Of a stretch of DNA of 64,000 nt, positions 17,292 to 25,995 are shown piece by piece. Source of the stretch: Solirubrobacter pauli (lineage in GTDB: Bacteria; Actinomycetota; Thermoleophilia; Solirubrobacterales; Solirubrobacteraceae); contig NZ_RBIL01000002.1 in assembly GCF_003633755.1 (NCBI RefSeq), forward strand, positions 1,922,001-1,986,000, read 5' to 3'. Numbering within the stretch: the first letter of the stretch is position 1; each line of letters opens with the position of its first letter. The position numbers and the translations under genes are program-made. Below the pieces are notes generated by a model. That model searched no databases, was not told the origin of the DNA, and saw only the letters and a program-made list of their open reading frames with translations.

Positions 17292-18703
17292 TCCTCCGGG
17301 CGCTCGCCGGCGTCCGCCATGCGGACGATCCGGGGGTCGAACCGGCCGATCACGTCGACCAGGTCGGTCTGGGCGGCCATCACCGCCTCGATGTCCTTGT
17401 AGGCGAACGGGTTCTCGTCGATGCCGGCCGAGAGCAGCTCCACGCCGCGCTCCTCGAGCACCGGGCGGACCATCTGCCAGTTGAACTGCTGCGTGGCCGC
17501 CTTGCGGCTCATCCGGCGGCCGGCGCCGTGCGAGGCGGAGTCGATGCTCTCCGGGCGGCCCTTGCCGCGCACGACGAACCCGGGCGCGGCCATCGAGCCC
17601 GGGATCACGCCGAGCTCGCCCTCGGCCGCCGGCGTCGCGCCCTTGCGGTGCACGACGACCTCGCGTCCGTCGCGCTCGGAGGTCCACGCGTAGTTGTGGT
17701 GGTTCTCGACGCCCGCCAGCACCTCGGCCTTCAGGTGCCCGACGACCCGCTCGTGGATGACCGCGTGGCACGCCGAGGCGTACTCGCCCATCAGCCGCAT
17801 CAGCTCCAGGTACTCGCGGCCCGAGTCGTGGTCGAGGTCCAGCCACGACAGGTACGAGAGCTCCTTCGGCAGCTCCGGGCGCAGCTCACGCGCGAGCTTG
17901 GAGTAGTGCCCGGCGATCTGCGCGCCCGCGCCGCGGCTGCCCGAGTGCGAGAGCAACGCGACGTAGCGCCCGGCCTCCAGGCCCAGGTCGGCCTCCGGCA
18001 ACGTGAGCAGCCCGAACTCGACGAAGTGGTTGCCCGAGCCGGACGTGCCGAGCTGCTCCCGCGCGCGATCGCGCAGGCGCGTGGCCAGCGGCGTCAGCGT
18101 CCAGCGGTCGTCGTCCATCGCCTCGTGGTCGGCGCGATTGCGCAGCTTCGCGCCGGTCCCGAACTGCGTCTGCTTGAGCAGCGCCTGCTTGAGCTGCTCA
18201 CGGGTCCCGGGAGCGTCGAGCCCGTCCGGGTCCACGTCGAGCACCGACAGCTTCATGCGGCAGGCGATGTCCACGCCGACGGCGTACGGGATCACGGTGC
18301 CCTCGGTCTCGAGCACGCCACCGATCGGCAGCCCGTAGCCACGGTGGGCGTCCGGCATCAGCGCGCCGCGCGTCGCGCTCGGCAGCCGCAGCGAGTTGCG
18401 CATCTGCTCCAGCGCGCCGGGATCGGCGTCGCCGCAGTAGTTCACGTACGGGGCGGGAGCATCGCGCTCGACGAACCGGCGGGCAGCCTCACGCGCGTCC
18501 TCGACGAGGCGCTGCGCGAGCGGCGCGAAGTCGGGATCGTCGAGGGACCGGTCAGGTGCGGCCGCGATCTCGGCCAGCCGCTGCAGCGCGACGTCGCGCC
18601 CCAGGTGCTTGACGGCCTTCGGGATGCAGCTCAGCGCCACGCCCATCGCCGGGCCGTCCGGAATCCCGGCGGCCCGGATGTCTCCACCACGGATCTTGCT
18701 CAC
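17288..18703 (-). CDS. rtcB: RNA-splicing ligase RtcB
   Basis: About 471 residues. RtcB joins 2',3'-cyclic phosphate or 3'-phosphate RNA ends to 5'-OH ends using GTP and Mn2+. Family motifs visible: MPDAHRGYGLPIGGV, VGVDIACRM, SGNHFVEFG, LSHSGSRG (metal/guanylate histidine), ENHHNYAW and the nucleotidyl-histidine region SASHGAGRRMSRK. No rtcA, archease or sigma-54 rtcR gene is adjacent. TTG at 18712 and GTG at 18703 both open the frame. A TATCTT hexamer at 18716-18711 lies 7 nt before the GTG, so a leaderless GTG start is favoured. A 27-bp near-palindrome overlaps this promoter. Confidence 0.93.
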   Translation of the reverse strand: MSKIRGGDIRAAGIPDGPAMGVALSCIPKAVKHLGRDVALQRLAEIAAAPDRSLDDPDFAPLAQRLVEDAREAARRFVERDAPAPYVNYCGDADPGALEQMRNSLRLPSATRGALMPDAHRGYGLPIGGVLETEGTVIPYAVGVDIACRMKLSVLDVDPDGLDAPGTREQLKQALLKQTQFGTGAKLRNRADHEAMDDDRWTLTPLATRLRDRAREQLGTSGSGNHFVEFGLLTLPEADLGLEAGRYVALLSHSGSRGAGAQIAGHYSKLARELRPELPKELSYLSWLDLDHDSGREYLELMRLMGEYASACHAVIHERVVGHLKAEVLAGVENHHNYAWTSERDGREVVVHRKGATPAAEGELGVIPGSMAAPGFVVRGKGRPESIDSASHGAGRRMSRKAATQQFNWQMVRPVLEERGVELLSAGIDENPFAYKDIEAVMAAQTDLVDVIGRFDPRIVRMADAGERPED

Positions 18704-18710
18704 ACCGGCC

Positions 18711-18737
18711 AAGATAAAGGCCCTGGGCCTTCATCTT
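18711..18737 (-). promoter_or_regulatory. 27-bp near-perfect palindrome over the rtcB -10
   Basis: Arms AAGAT-A-AAGGCCC and GGGCCTT-C-ATCTT meet around T18724; 12 of 13 positions pair, the exception being A18716/C18732. The left arm contains the rtcB -10 candidate (TATCTT on the minus strand, 18716-18711). This is the geometry of a repressor operator. Confidence 0.55.
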
Positions 18738-18760
18738 CGCCGACTGAACGGGTTCGAGCC

Positions 18761-19519
18761 CTAGCGGCCCGCGATGCGCTCGCGCGCGGTGGCGATGGCC
18801 GCGAGGCCCTCGTCGAGCGCGCGGTTCGCGCCCGCCTCGTCCCCCTGGCGGTTGAGGTCGTTCGCGCGGGTGTAGGCCGCAAGGGCGCGGTCGTAGTCGC
18901 GGCGGCCGGCCTCGCCGAGGGTGACGTCGAGCTCGAGCGCGCGGATCTGGTCGCCGAGGCGGACGAAGTCGTTCGTCTGGTTGATCTCGCCGACCTCGGA
19001 GCGGCCGTCGTTGCGGGCCGCGCGGTCGCGGCGACGGGAGACGATCAGCAGCACGCCGCCCGCGAGCACGCCGACGAGCACGATGCCGACGATCACGCCC
19101 GCGATCGTGCTGCCCGCGCCGCCGCCGGACTCGGACTCGTCGATGAACTGGGTCAGCGCGGCCTGCAGGTCGTCGGGATGGTCGGCGCGCGCCGCGATGC
19201 CAGGCCCGGCCGGGATGGTGCGGACCTCGTCGCCCGCGACGAGCGCGTAGCGGCCCTTCTCCCCCACCGCCTGCCGCAGCTCGCCCAGCGTGCGGCCGGC
19301 GCTGCCCTCGACGGCGCTCGCCGGCAGGACGGCGACGTAGACCCTCTGGTCGCCGATCGCCTGGCGCAGCGCGCCGGCGTCGACCTGGCCGGCGAGCTCG
19401 GCGCCCGGCGCCACGTAGACGGGGTCGCTGCGGAGTGCGCTCGCGGCCTCGCTCACGCTCTGCGCGGCGGCGGAGGCCGGGAAGGCGAGGACGGCGAGCA
19501 GTGCCACGAGGATGCGCAT
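18761..19519 (-). CDS. Membrane-anchored extracytoplasmic protein, TPM/DUF6676-like
   Basis: 252 residues. A signal peptide (1-19, FPASAAAQ) is followed by an alpha/beta domain of about 110 residues (VYVAVLPASAV...GRYALVAGDEVRTIP) that resembles the TPM-like domain of actinobacterial proteins of unknown function. Then come a Gly/Ser hinge, one membrane helix (about 139-160) and a cytoplasmic tail starting SRRRDRAAR with a predicted helical hairpin of about 70 residues. Its ATG begins on the base after the stop of the preceding SRPBCC gene, so the two form an operon. Role unknown. Confidence 0.7.
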   Translation of the reverse strand: MRILVALLAVLAFPASAAAQSVSEAASALRSDPVYVAPGAELAGQVDAGALRQAIGDQRVYVAVLPASAVEGSAGRTLGELRQAVGEKGRYALVAGDEVRTIPAGPGIAARADHPDDLQAALTQFIDESESGGGAGSTIAGVIVGIVLVGVLAGGVLLIVSRRRDRAARNDGRSEVGEINQTNDFVRLGDQIRALELDVTLGEAGRRDYDRALAAYTRANDLNRQGDEAGANRALDEGLAAIATARERIAGR

Positions 19520-19945
19520 CTAGCCCTCCAGCAGCGTCTTGAGGCGCTCGAGGTCGGCCTTGAGCTTGGTCTCGAGCCGGCCCTGGACGATCGGGATCAG
19601 CATCTTGGCCGTGAAGCCGCTGGCCTTGGCCTCCATCGTCTGGGTGAGCCGCGTACCGGCGTCACCGCCGTCGAGGACGTACGCGCTCTCGACCTTCACG
19701 CCGTTGGTCTCGAACGCCGTCGCGGCGCCCCGCGGCGGGTCGTACTGCACGATCTCCATGGCGAGGGCGAGGCCGCCGGCGAGCGTCAGCTTCTGCGTGA
19801 CGGTCGTGCCGGTGCCGAGCGGCCCGTCGACGTCATAGCGCTCCAGGTCGGACGTCCACTGCGGGACCTTGTCCTCCTCCAGCAACCAGGGGAAGACCTC
19901 GGACGGCGGCTTGGAGACGTCGATCGAATGCGAGAATGAGGGCAC
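19520..19945 (-). CDS. SRPBCC-family protein
   Basis: 141 residues: SFSHSIDVSKPPSEVFPWLLEEDKVPQW is the usual opening of polyketide-cyclase/CoxG-like SRPBCC proteins, followed by a beta-sheet core (GTGTTVTQKLTLAG, TRLTQTMEAKASG) and a C-terminal helix. The open frame extends 29 codons further up, but a TACTCT hexamer (19958-19953) sits 7 nt before the GTG at 19945 and the family N-terminus begins there. Probable role: ligand binding, or a membrane-associated partner of the downstream anchored protein. Confidence 0.75.
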   Translation of the reverse strand: MPSFSHSIDVSKPPSEVFPWLLEEDKVPQWTSDLERYDVDGPLGTGTTVTQKLTLAGGLALAMEIVQYDPPRGAATAFETNGVKVESAYVLDGGDAGTRLTQTMEAKASGFTAKMLIPIVQGRLETKLKADLERLKTLLEG

Positions 19946-20028
19946 GAAGCCCAGAGTATCCGCGAAGCGATGCTCAAAACCGCGATGGGCACGCGCCGGC
20001 GAAGCCGGCCGCGCACATGCAGCGTCGG

Positions 20029-20778
20029 TCACCCGCCCGCGGGGCTCGGGCCACGCGCCGGGCGCAACGGCACGACCGCCGCCACCTTCCCGGGGTCCTC
20101 GCCGCGCAGCGTCGCGACCTCGCGCTCGAGGTCGGCGATCCGCGCCGCCATCTGCTTGAGCGCGTCGGCGATCGGGTCCGGCAGGTGCACCCAGTCGGCG
20201 TCCGGCCCCTCGGGCTTGCGCCCTTCCACGCGCACGGGATGCCCCGGGTTGCCGACGACGGTCGAGTTCGGCGGCGCGTCGTGGATGACCACCGTGTTGG
20301 CGCCGATCTTCGCCCCGTGCCCGATCGTGATCGGGCCCAGGAGCTTCGCCCCGGAGCCGATCGTCACGTTGTCCTGCACCGTCGGGTGGCGCTTACCGGT
20401 CTCGAAGCCGGTGCCGCCGAGCGTCACGCCCTGGTAGAGCGTGACGTTGTCGCCGACCTCGGCGGTCTCGCCGATCACGACGCCGATGCCGTGATCGATG
20501 AACATGCCGTCGCCGATCTTCGCCCGCGGGTGGATCTCGATCCCGGTCAGCGCGCGCGAGAAGTAGGCGATCGCGCGCGGCGCCACCGGCACCTCCGCCG
20601 TGACGAGCGCGTGCGCGACGCGGTGCATCAGCAGCGCGTGCAGGCCGGGCCACTGCGTGAGGATCTCGGCGGTCGAGACCTGCGCGGCCGCGGGGTCGCG
20701 CTCGCGGACCGCCCTGATGTCGCGCCGCAGCTCCCCGGAGACCCGGCGGATCGTGCTCAGACCCAGCATCCGCGCCAC
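20029..20778 (-). CDS. cysE: Serine O-acetyltransferase CysE
   Basis: 249 residues. It transfers acetyl from acetyl-CoA to L-serine, the first step of cysteine synthesis. The N-terminal helical domain (RDIRAVRERDPAA...HALLMHRVAHAL) is followed by the left-handed beta-helix of hexapeptide transferases, with the active-site region GIEIHPRAKIGDGMFIDHG, GVTLGGTG and KRHPTVQDNV, then GNPGHPVR. A C-terminal extension with a short coiled coil (ALKQMAARIADLEREVATL) is longer than usual. GTG at 20778 lies 3 nt after the moeB stop; ATG at 20769 is an alternative. It belongs to tusA-moeB-cysE. Confidence 0.93.
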   Translation of the reverse strand: MARMLGLSTIRRVSGELRRDIRAVRERDPAAAQVSTAEILTQWPGLHALLMHRVAHALVTAEVPVAPRAIAYFSRALTGIEIHPRAKIGDGMFIDHGIGVVIGETAEVGDNVTLYQGVTLGGTGFETGKRHPTVQDNVTIGSGAKLLGPITIGHGAKIGANTVVIHDAPPNSTVVGNPGHPVRVEGRKPEGPDADWVHLPDPIADALKQMAARIADLEREVATLRGEDPGKVAAVVPLRPARGPSPAGG

Positions 20779-20781
20779 ACC

Positions 20782-21642
20782 CTACCCGCCACAGTCCGCG
20801 CAGTCGGTGCGCCGCTGCACATGCACGCGGGTGAACTCGAGCGTGGCGAGGTCGACGCTGAGGAAGTAGTCGAGCAGCGGCGGCTGCGCGCCCGACAGCA
20901 GCTTGATCGCCTCCAGCGCCTGCAGGGAGCCGAGCGTGCCCGCCACCGGGCCGAGGATGCCGGCCTCGGCGCACGACCGCGCGTCCTCGGGCTCGACCGG
21001 GAACGCGCAGCGATAACACGCGGTCGCGCGCGGGAGGATCGTCATCACGAGCCCGCTCCAGCCGACCGCGCCGCCCTCGATCAGGTCGATCCCCGCGTCG
21101 CAGCAGGCCCGGTTGACGGCGTACCGCGTCTCGAACGAGTCCGAGCAGTCGATCACGAGGTCCTGGCCCTCGACGAGCCCCGCCGCGTTCGTCTCGTCCA
21201 GGCGCACCTGGTAGGGCTCGATCAGCACGTCCGGGTTCAGGAAGCGCAGCTTGGCGGCGGCCGACTCGACCTTGGGGACGCCCAGGTCCGGCGTGAAGTG
21301 CAAGGGCTGGCGGTGCAGGTTGGAGACCTCGACCACGTCGGAGTCGACCAGCCCGATCCGGCCGACGCCCGCACCCGCGAGGTACTGCGCGACCGGCGTG
21401 CCGAGCGCGCCCGCGCCCACGACCAGCACGGACGCGTCGCGCAACAGGATCTGCTCGCGCTCGCCCCACTCGGGCAGCACGAGCTGGCGCGAGTAGCGCT
21501 CGACCTCGGCCTCCGACAGCAGCGGTTGCGAGACGGGCGCGGCGGCCGGCCGCTCCTCCTTCATCGCCTCCTGGGCGCTGATCGCCGCCCGCGCGGCCGA
21601 CTGGAACGCCCCGCGCAGGAAGTTGCGTCGCGAGTTGTCCAT
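20782..21642 (-). CDS. moeB: ThiF/MoeB-family adenylyltransferase
   Basis: 286 residues. The E1-like domain shows YSRQLVLPEWG, the nucleotide motif VVGAGALGTPVAQYLAGAG, VDSDVVEVSNLHRQ, DCSDSFETRYAVN, and zinc-binding CYRC and CADC pairs. The family adenylates the C-terminal glycine of a ubiquitin-like sulfur carrier (MoaD, ThiS or CysO type). No rhodanese domain is fused. The N-terminus (DNSRRNFLRGAF) precedes the usual start by about 40 residues and resembles a twin-arginine motif, though no strong hydrophobic stretch follows. ATG at 21642 overlaps the tusA stop by 1 nt. Its position between tusA and cysE suggests sulfur delivery for cysteine or cofactors. The precise carrier is not in this window. 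Confidence 0.85.
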   Translation of the reverse strand: MDNSRRNFLRGAFQSAARAAISAQEAMKEERPAAAPVSQPLLSEAEVERYSRQLVLPEWGEREQILLRDASVLVVGAGALGTPVAQYLAGAGVGRIGLVDSDVVEVSNLHRQPLHFTPDLGVPKVESAAAKLRFLNPDVLIEPYQVRLDETNAAGLVEGQDLVIDCSDSFETRYAVNRACCDAGIDLIEGGAVGWSGLVMTILPRATACYRCAFPVEPEDARSCAEAGILGPVAGTLGSLQALEAIKLLSGAQPPLLDYFLSVDLATLEFTRVHVQRRTDCADCGG

Positions 21643-21851
21643 CACGCGGCCCGCACGATCGTGATCCGCGTGCCGGCGCCGTCCACCGCGTGCCCCGCCT
21701 CGCGCGCGGAGCGCGGGACGTTCGTCTCCGCCTCGCCCGCCGGCAGCGTCACCTCGAGCGTCTCACCCGCCGCGAGCCGCTCCAGCTCGAGCTTCGTGCG
21801 CACCCACGTCATCGGGCAGCGCAGCGTGCTGACGTCCAGGGTGTGGGCCAC
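21642..21851 (-). CDS. tusA: TusA/SirA-like sulfur carrier
   Basis: 69 residues of the SirA/TusA fold with the persulfide-carrying cysteine in STLRCPMTWVRTKLELE (C12) and the later beta-strand LEVTLPAGEAE. Such proteins relay persulfide sulfur between desulfurases and acceptors in tRNA thiolation and cofactor synthesis. GTG at 21851 is the first codon, with TACCGT (21864-21859) exactly 7 nt upstream, so the message is probably leaderless. It is the first gene of tusA-moeB-cysE. Confidence 0.88.
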   Translation of the reverse strand: MAHTLDVSTLRCPMTWVRTKLELERLAAGETLEVTLPAGEAETNVPRSAREAGHAVDGAGTRITIVRAA

Positions 21852-21855
21852 GTCG

Positions 21856-21866
21856 GCTACGGTAGC
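21856..21866. promoter_or_regulatory. symmetrical bidirectional promoter core
   Basis: GCTAC-G-GTAGC is an 11-bp palindrome in the 22-nt gap between tusA (minus) and the hydrolase (plus). It supplies overlapping -10-like hexamers on both strands: TACGGT at 21858-21863 for the plus gene (ATG 10 nt on) and TACCGT at 21864-21859 for tusA (GTG 7 nt on). Confidence 0.5.
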
Positions 21867-21873
21867 GGCCCGG

Positions 21874-22422
21874 ATGTCACGCCCTTCGTATCTGATTCTC
21901 CACGGCTATCAGGGCTCAGGCCCGGGACATTGGCAGTCCTGGCTCGCCGGCCGGTTGCGTTCCGGTGACGCCGCGGTGCACTTCCCCGACCTGCCGGACG
22001 CGGACCAGCCGCGGCTGGAGGCCTGGCTCGACGCCCTCGAGCGTGAGCTGGAGCAGTTCTCCGAGCCGCCCGTGGTCGTCTGCCACAGCCTCGCCTGCGT
22101 GCTCTGGCTGCATCACATCGCGCGCGGCGGCCAGCCGGCCGAGCGCGTGCTGCTCGTGGCGCCGCCGTCCGCCGACGCGGTCCCCGAGGCGCTCGCGCAC
22201 TTCTTCCCCGCTCCGGACGTGGCGCTCGACAACGCGCGCCTGGTCGCGTCCGACAACGACCCGTACTGCCCCGCCGGTGCGGCGACCGTCTACCCCGGCC
22301 TACCGACCGACGTCCTTGAGGGCGACGGCCACATCAACACGGACGCCGGCTACGGCCCGTGGCCGGCGGTCGAGGCGTGGGCGCGCGAGCACGCCACGCC
22401 CGTCACGCCACGAGAGCGGTGA
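21874..22422 (+). CDS. RBBP9/YdeN-type serine hydrolase
   Basis: 182 residues, the size and pattern of the RBBP9/YdeN alpha/beta-hydrolase family. LILHGYQGSGPGHWQSWL carries the oxyanion-hole HG, VVVCHSLACVLWLHH holds the nucleophile in a C-H-S-L-A variant of GxSxG, and LVASDNDPYC and EGDGHINTDAGYGPW supply the acidic residue and the catalytic histidine. Substrates of the family are poorly defined. The last 20 nt overlap the convergent esterase gene. It is divergent from tusA with a shared promoter. Confidence 0.85.
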   Translation: MSRPSYLILHGYQGSGPGHWQSWLAGRLRSGDAAVHFPDLPDADQPRLEAWLDALERELEQFSEPPVVVCHSLACVLWLHHIARGGQPAERVLLVAPPSADAVPEALAHFFPAPDVALDNARLVASDNDPYCPAGAATVYPGLPTDVLEGDGHINTDAGYGPWPAVEAWAREHATPVTPRER

Positions 22423-23448
22423 CCAGCTCCCGGATCGCTCCGGGATAGCGGTACGTCAGCCGCGCGTGCGTGCCGTCGAAGAGCTCGCACGTGTAGTCCA
22501 CGCCCAGCTTCGCCAGCTCCGCCGCGAAGGCCTGGGCACCCAGGTCGAGGAAGTACTCGTCGCGACGGCCCGCGTCGACGTAGATGCGCTTCATCGAGCG
22601 CAGCGCGTCGGCGTGCCGCGGCGCCATGCGCACCGGGTCCTTCTCCAGCCACTGCGCCCACACGTCGTCGATCAGCCGGCCGTTCGCGTCGAACGGGATC
22701 AGCGCGCGGCCCGGGTTGGCCGGATCGGGTGAGTAGGCGGCGGCGTAGCCGTAGAGCTCGAGCAGGTGGACCCACTCCCACTTCGGCGGGTCGGTCGCGG
22801 CGACGGTCTCGAAGAACGTGTCCCAGGAGCCGTCGAACTCCTCGCGCAGCTGCCGTGCCCGCTGCGGGAACTCGGGCAGGTAGCAGGACTCGAAGAGCGC
22901 GTCGCCGGCGTGCGAGGCCAGCGCGCCCCAGACGTCCGGTCGCAGCATCGGCACGGCCAGCGCGCCGTAGCCGCCGCTCGACTTGCCCGTCAGCCCGCGA
23001 TGGTCACGCGAGGCGGCGGTGGGATAGCGGTCGTCCACGAACGCGACCAGCTCGTCGCACAGGTAGTCCAGGTAGCGGCCCGTGCTCGTCGAGTTCAGGA
23101 ACTGCGAGCCGCCGAACGACGTCCACGCGTCGACGAAGACCACGATCGCGTCCGGGCACCCGCCGCCCGCGAACAGCGCGTCGAGGCGCTCGATCATGTT
23201 CGGCTCGAACGGCTGGCGCGTGAACCACATGTCGAGCTGGCCCGTGTAGCCCTGGATGACGTACACGCTCGGCAGCGGCTTCGGGTGGTCGAGCTCCACC
23301 CCGGGCGGACGGTAGACGTACAGCGGGCGCCGCGACGGGTCGTCGAGCGGGTTGCCCGCCAGCGCGTCGGACTCCACCACCAGACGGTCGAGCGTGCCGT
23401 GCAACGGCCGCTCCCACGGCGCGCCTGCCGGCCCTTCGACCTCCCGGA

Positions 23449-23452
<4 letters not shown>
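22403..23452 (-). CDS. Putative esterase (alpha/beta hydrolase, esterase D-like)
   Basis: 349 residues. It has the PF00756-type fold with PSVYVIQGYTGQLDMWF near the oxyanion site, DAWTSFGGSQFLNS, the nucleophile elbow LTGKSSGGYGALAVPM, and a late histidine in CELFDGTHARLTYRYP. Members hydrolyse small esters, thioesters or siderophores. ATG at 23452 overlaps the cysK stop (ATGA), making it the last gene of a five-gene operon with ABC exporter, GNAT and cysK. In-frame codons upstream of the ATG lie within cysK. Confidence 0.85.
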
Positions 23453-24393
<941 letters not shown>

Positions 24394-24400
24394 CGGCGCC

Positions 24401-25249
24401 TTAGTCTGGCAGCGCCTTGTGGTAATCGTCGATCCGCCAGCGCTGGGACATGCCGACGCGCTCGTACAGGCGCAGCGCGTTCGGGTTGTCGGAGGCGACG
24501 TTGAGCGTCACACGCGTGTAGCCGTTGGCGGCCGCGGCGGCGAAGGTGGCGCGCAGCAGCGCCCCGCCGAGCCCGTGGCCGGCGTGGTCGGGATGCACCG
24601 CGAGCAGCTCCACGTAGGCGACGCCGTCGTCCCAGCGCCGCACGAGGGTGAAGCCCTTGCCGGGCTCCACGCGCGACGTCGCCGGGTCGAGGTTGTGCGC
24701 GTGCAGGTGCCGTGCGGTCCACGCGTCCTCGGGCCGGTGCACGTAGTCGGGGATGCGCGAGAACGCGGCGTCGTAGACCGCGAACAGCGCGTCCGCGGGG
24801 TCGAGCGCGCGGAACGCCGGCTCGCCCTCGTCGGCGAGGTCGCGTTCCAGCCGGTAGTAGGAGCGGACGACGGCGAAGCCGTGCGCCTCGAGCAGCGCCC
24901 GCGCGGCCGTGGCCCGGCTGCCGATGCCCTGCCGCAGCCGCGTCTCGCCACGCTCGCGGGCGCGCCGTTCGGCCCACTCGAGCAACGCCGTGCCCGCGCC
25001 TTCGCCTTCCCGCGCCGGGTCGACGACCGCAAGCAGGTCACCCGAGCGGAAGTGGGCGTAGCCGATCACGTCGCCGTCGGCCTCGACGACGATCGCGTCG
25101 TACTCGAGCTCGAACCCCGGCTCCGCCCACTCGTCGCGCAGGTCCTCGAGCGAGTAGTCGGGCTCCCCCATCTCCGCCACGTCGACCGCGATCACGAGCT
25201 CGGCCGCGCGCGCCGCGTCGGCTTCGGTGGCGGGGCGCAGCCGGATCAT
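24401..25249 (-). CDS. Tandem GNAT acetyltransferase (mycothiol synthase-like)
   Basis: 282 residues with two GNAT folds. The first (1-135) has VIGYAHFRSGDLLAVVDPAREGEGAG; the second (150-282) has YVELLAVHPDHAGHGLGGALL with the acetyl-CoA Q/RxxGxG/A motif, and a late NPNALRLYERVGM. Length and tandem arrangement resemble MshD, which acetylates the cysteine of des-acetyl-mycothiol, and the next gene is cysK. Many unrelated tandem GNATs share this layout, so the substrate is open. ATG at 25249 overlaps the permease stop by 4 nt. Confidence 0.75.
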   Translation of the reverse strand: MIRLRPATEADAARAAELVIAVDVAEMGEPDYSLEDLRDEWAEPGFELEYDAIVVEADGDVIGYAHFRSGDLLAVVDPAREGEGAGTALLEWAERRARERGETRLRQGIGSRATAARALLEAHGFAVVRSYYRLERDLADEGEPAFRALDPADALFAVYDAAFSRIPDYVHRPEDAWTARHLHAHNLDPATSRVEPGKGFTLVRRWDDGVAYVELLAVHPDHAGHGLGGALLRATFAAAAANGYTRVTLNVASDNPNALRLYERVGMSQRWRIDDYHKALPD

Positions 25250-25995
25250 GCCGTGATGTCCCGCTTGCGGAGCATGAACATGCCGGCCGCGACGAAGATC
25301 GCGGCGTACAGCGCCAGCAGCAGGCCGGCCGGGAACCGCCCGAGCAGGACGTCGTCGTCGGGCGAGACGCCCACGAGCCAGTTCGCCACGGCGCCCAGGC
25401 TGTACTTCGGCAGGATGTCGTCCAGCGCAGCGCTGAGCGACAGCAGCCCGGTCGCGAGCGGCTCGATGACGAAGACGTAGACGAGCGCGCCGACGATCGC
25501 GCCGACCTGGTTGCGCACGAGCGCGCCGACGCCGACGCCGAGCGCCGCGTAGAGCCCGCACACGAGCGTGCCGCCGAGGATCAGGCCGCCGCGGCCGAGC
25601 TCGTCGGTGGGGAAGTCGCGCGCCGAGCCGAGGACGGCGACGATGACGACGATCAAGACGGTCGAGAACAGGCCGATCGCGAGGCCGGTCAGCGTCGCGG
25701 CGAGCAGCTTCGACGTCATCAGCCGGATCCGGTTCGGGACGACGAGCAGGCTCGGCGTGATCGTGCCGTGGCGGAACTCGGTCGTCGCGGCGAGGATCCC
25801 GATCAGCAGCGAGAACGTCTGGATCAGCTGGCCGATGAAGAACAGCAGCGGCTCGATCGGGTCGCTGGTGATGTCGGCCAGCGCGCAGATGAGGATCGTC
25901 GGCAGCAGCACGAGCAGGGCGCACGCGGCCAGGAAGGCGTAGAACGTGCGCGTCGTCCGGAGCTTGAGGAACTCCGCGTTGATCAGGCGGATCAT
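25246..25995 (-). CDS. ABC-2-type transporter permease
   Basis: 249 residues with six hydrophobic segments: FYAFLAACALLVLLPTILIC near the N-terminus and a cluster ending in LLLALYAAIFVAAGMFML. It starts with the common ABC-2 opening MIRLINAEFLKLRTTRTF. It pairs with the ATPase encoded immediately upstream (ATGA overlap), forming an exporter of unknown substrate. The downstream gene again overlaps by 4 nt. Confidence 0.85.
   Translation of the reverse strand: MIRLINAEFLKLRTTRTFYAFLAACALLVLLPTILICALADITSDPIEPLLFFIGQLIQTFSLLIGILAATTEFRHGTITPSLLVVPNRIRLMTSKLLAATLTGLAIGLFSTVLIVVIVAVLGSARDFPTDELGRGGLILGGTLVCGLYAALGVGVGALVRNQVGAIVGALVYVFVIEPLATGLLSLSAALDDILPKYSLGAVANWLVGVSPDDDVLLGRFPAGLLLALYAAIFVAAGMFMLRKRDITA

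Noticed and set aside
18750-18761. GGGTTCGAGCCC resembling a tRNA T-arm
   Set aside because: It runs into the stop codon of the anchored-protein gene, and no other tRNA parts are present.
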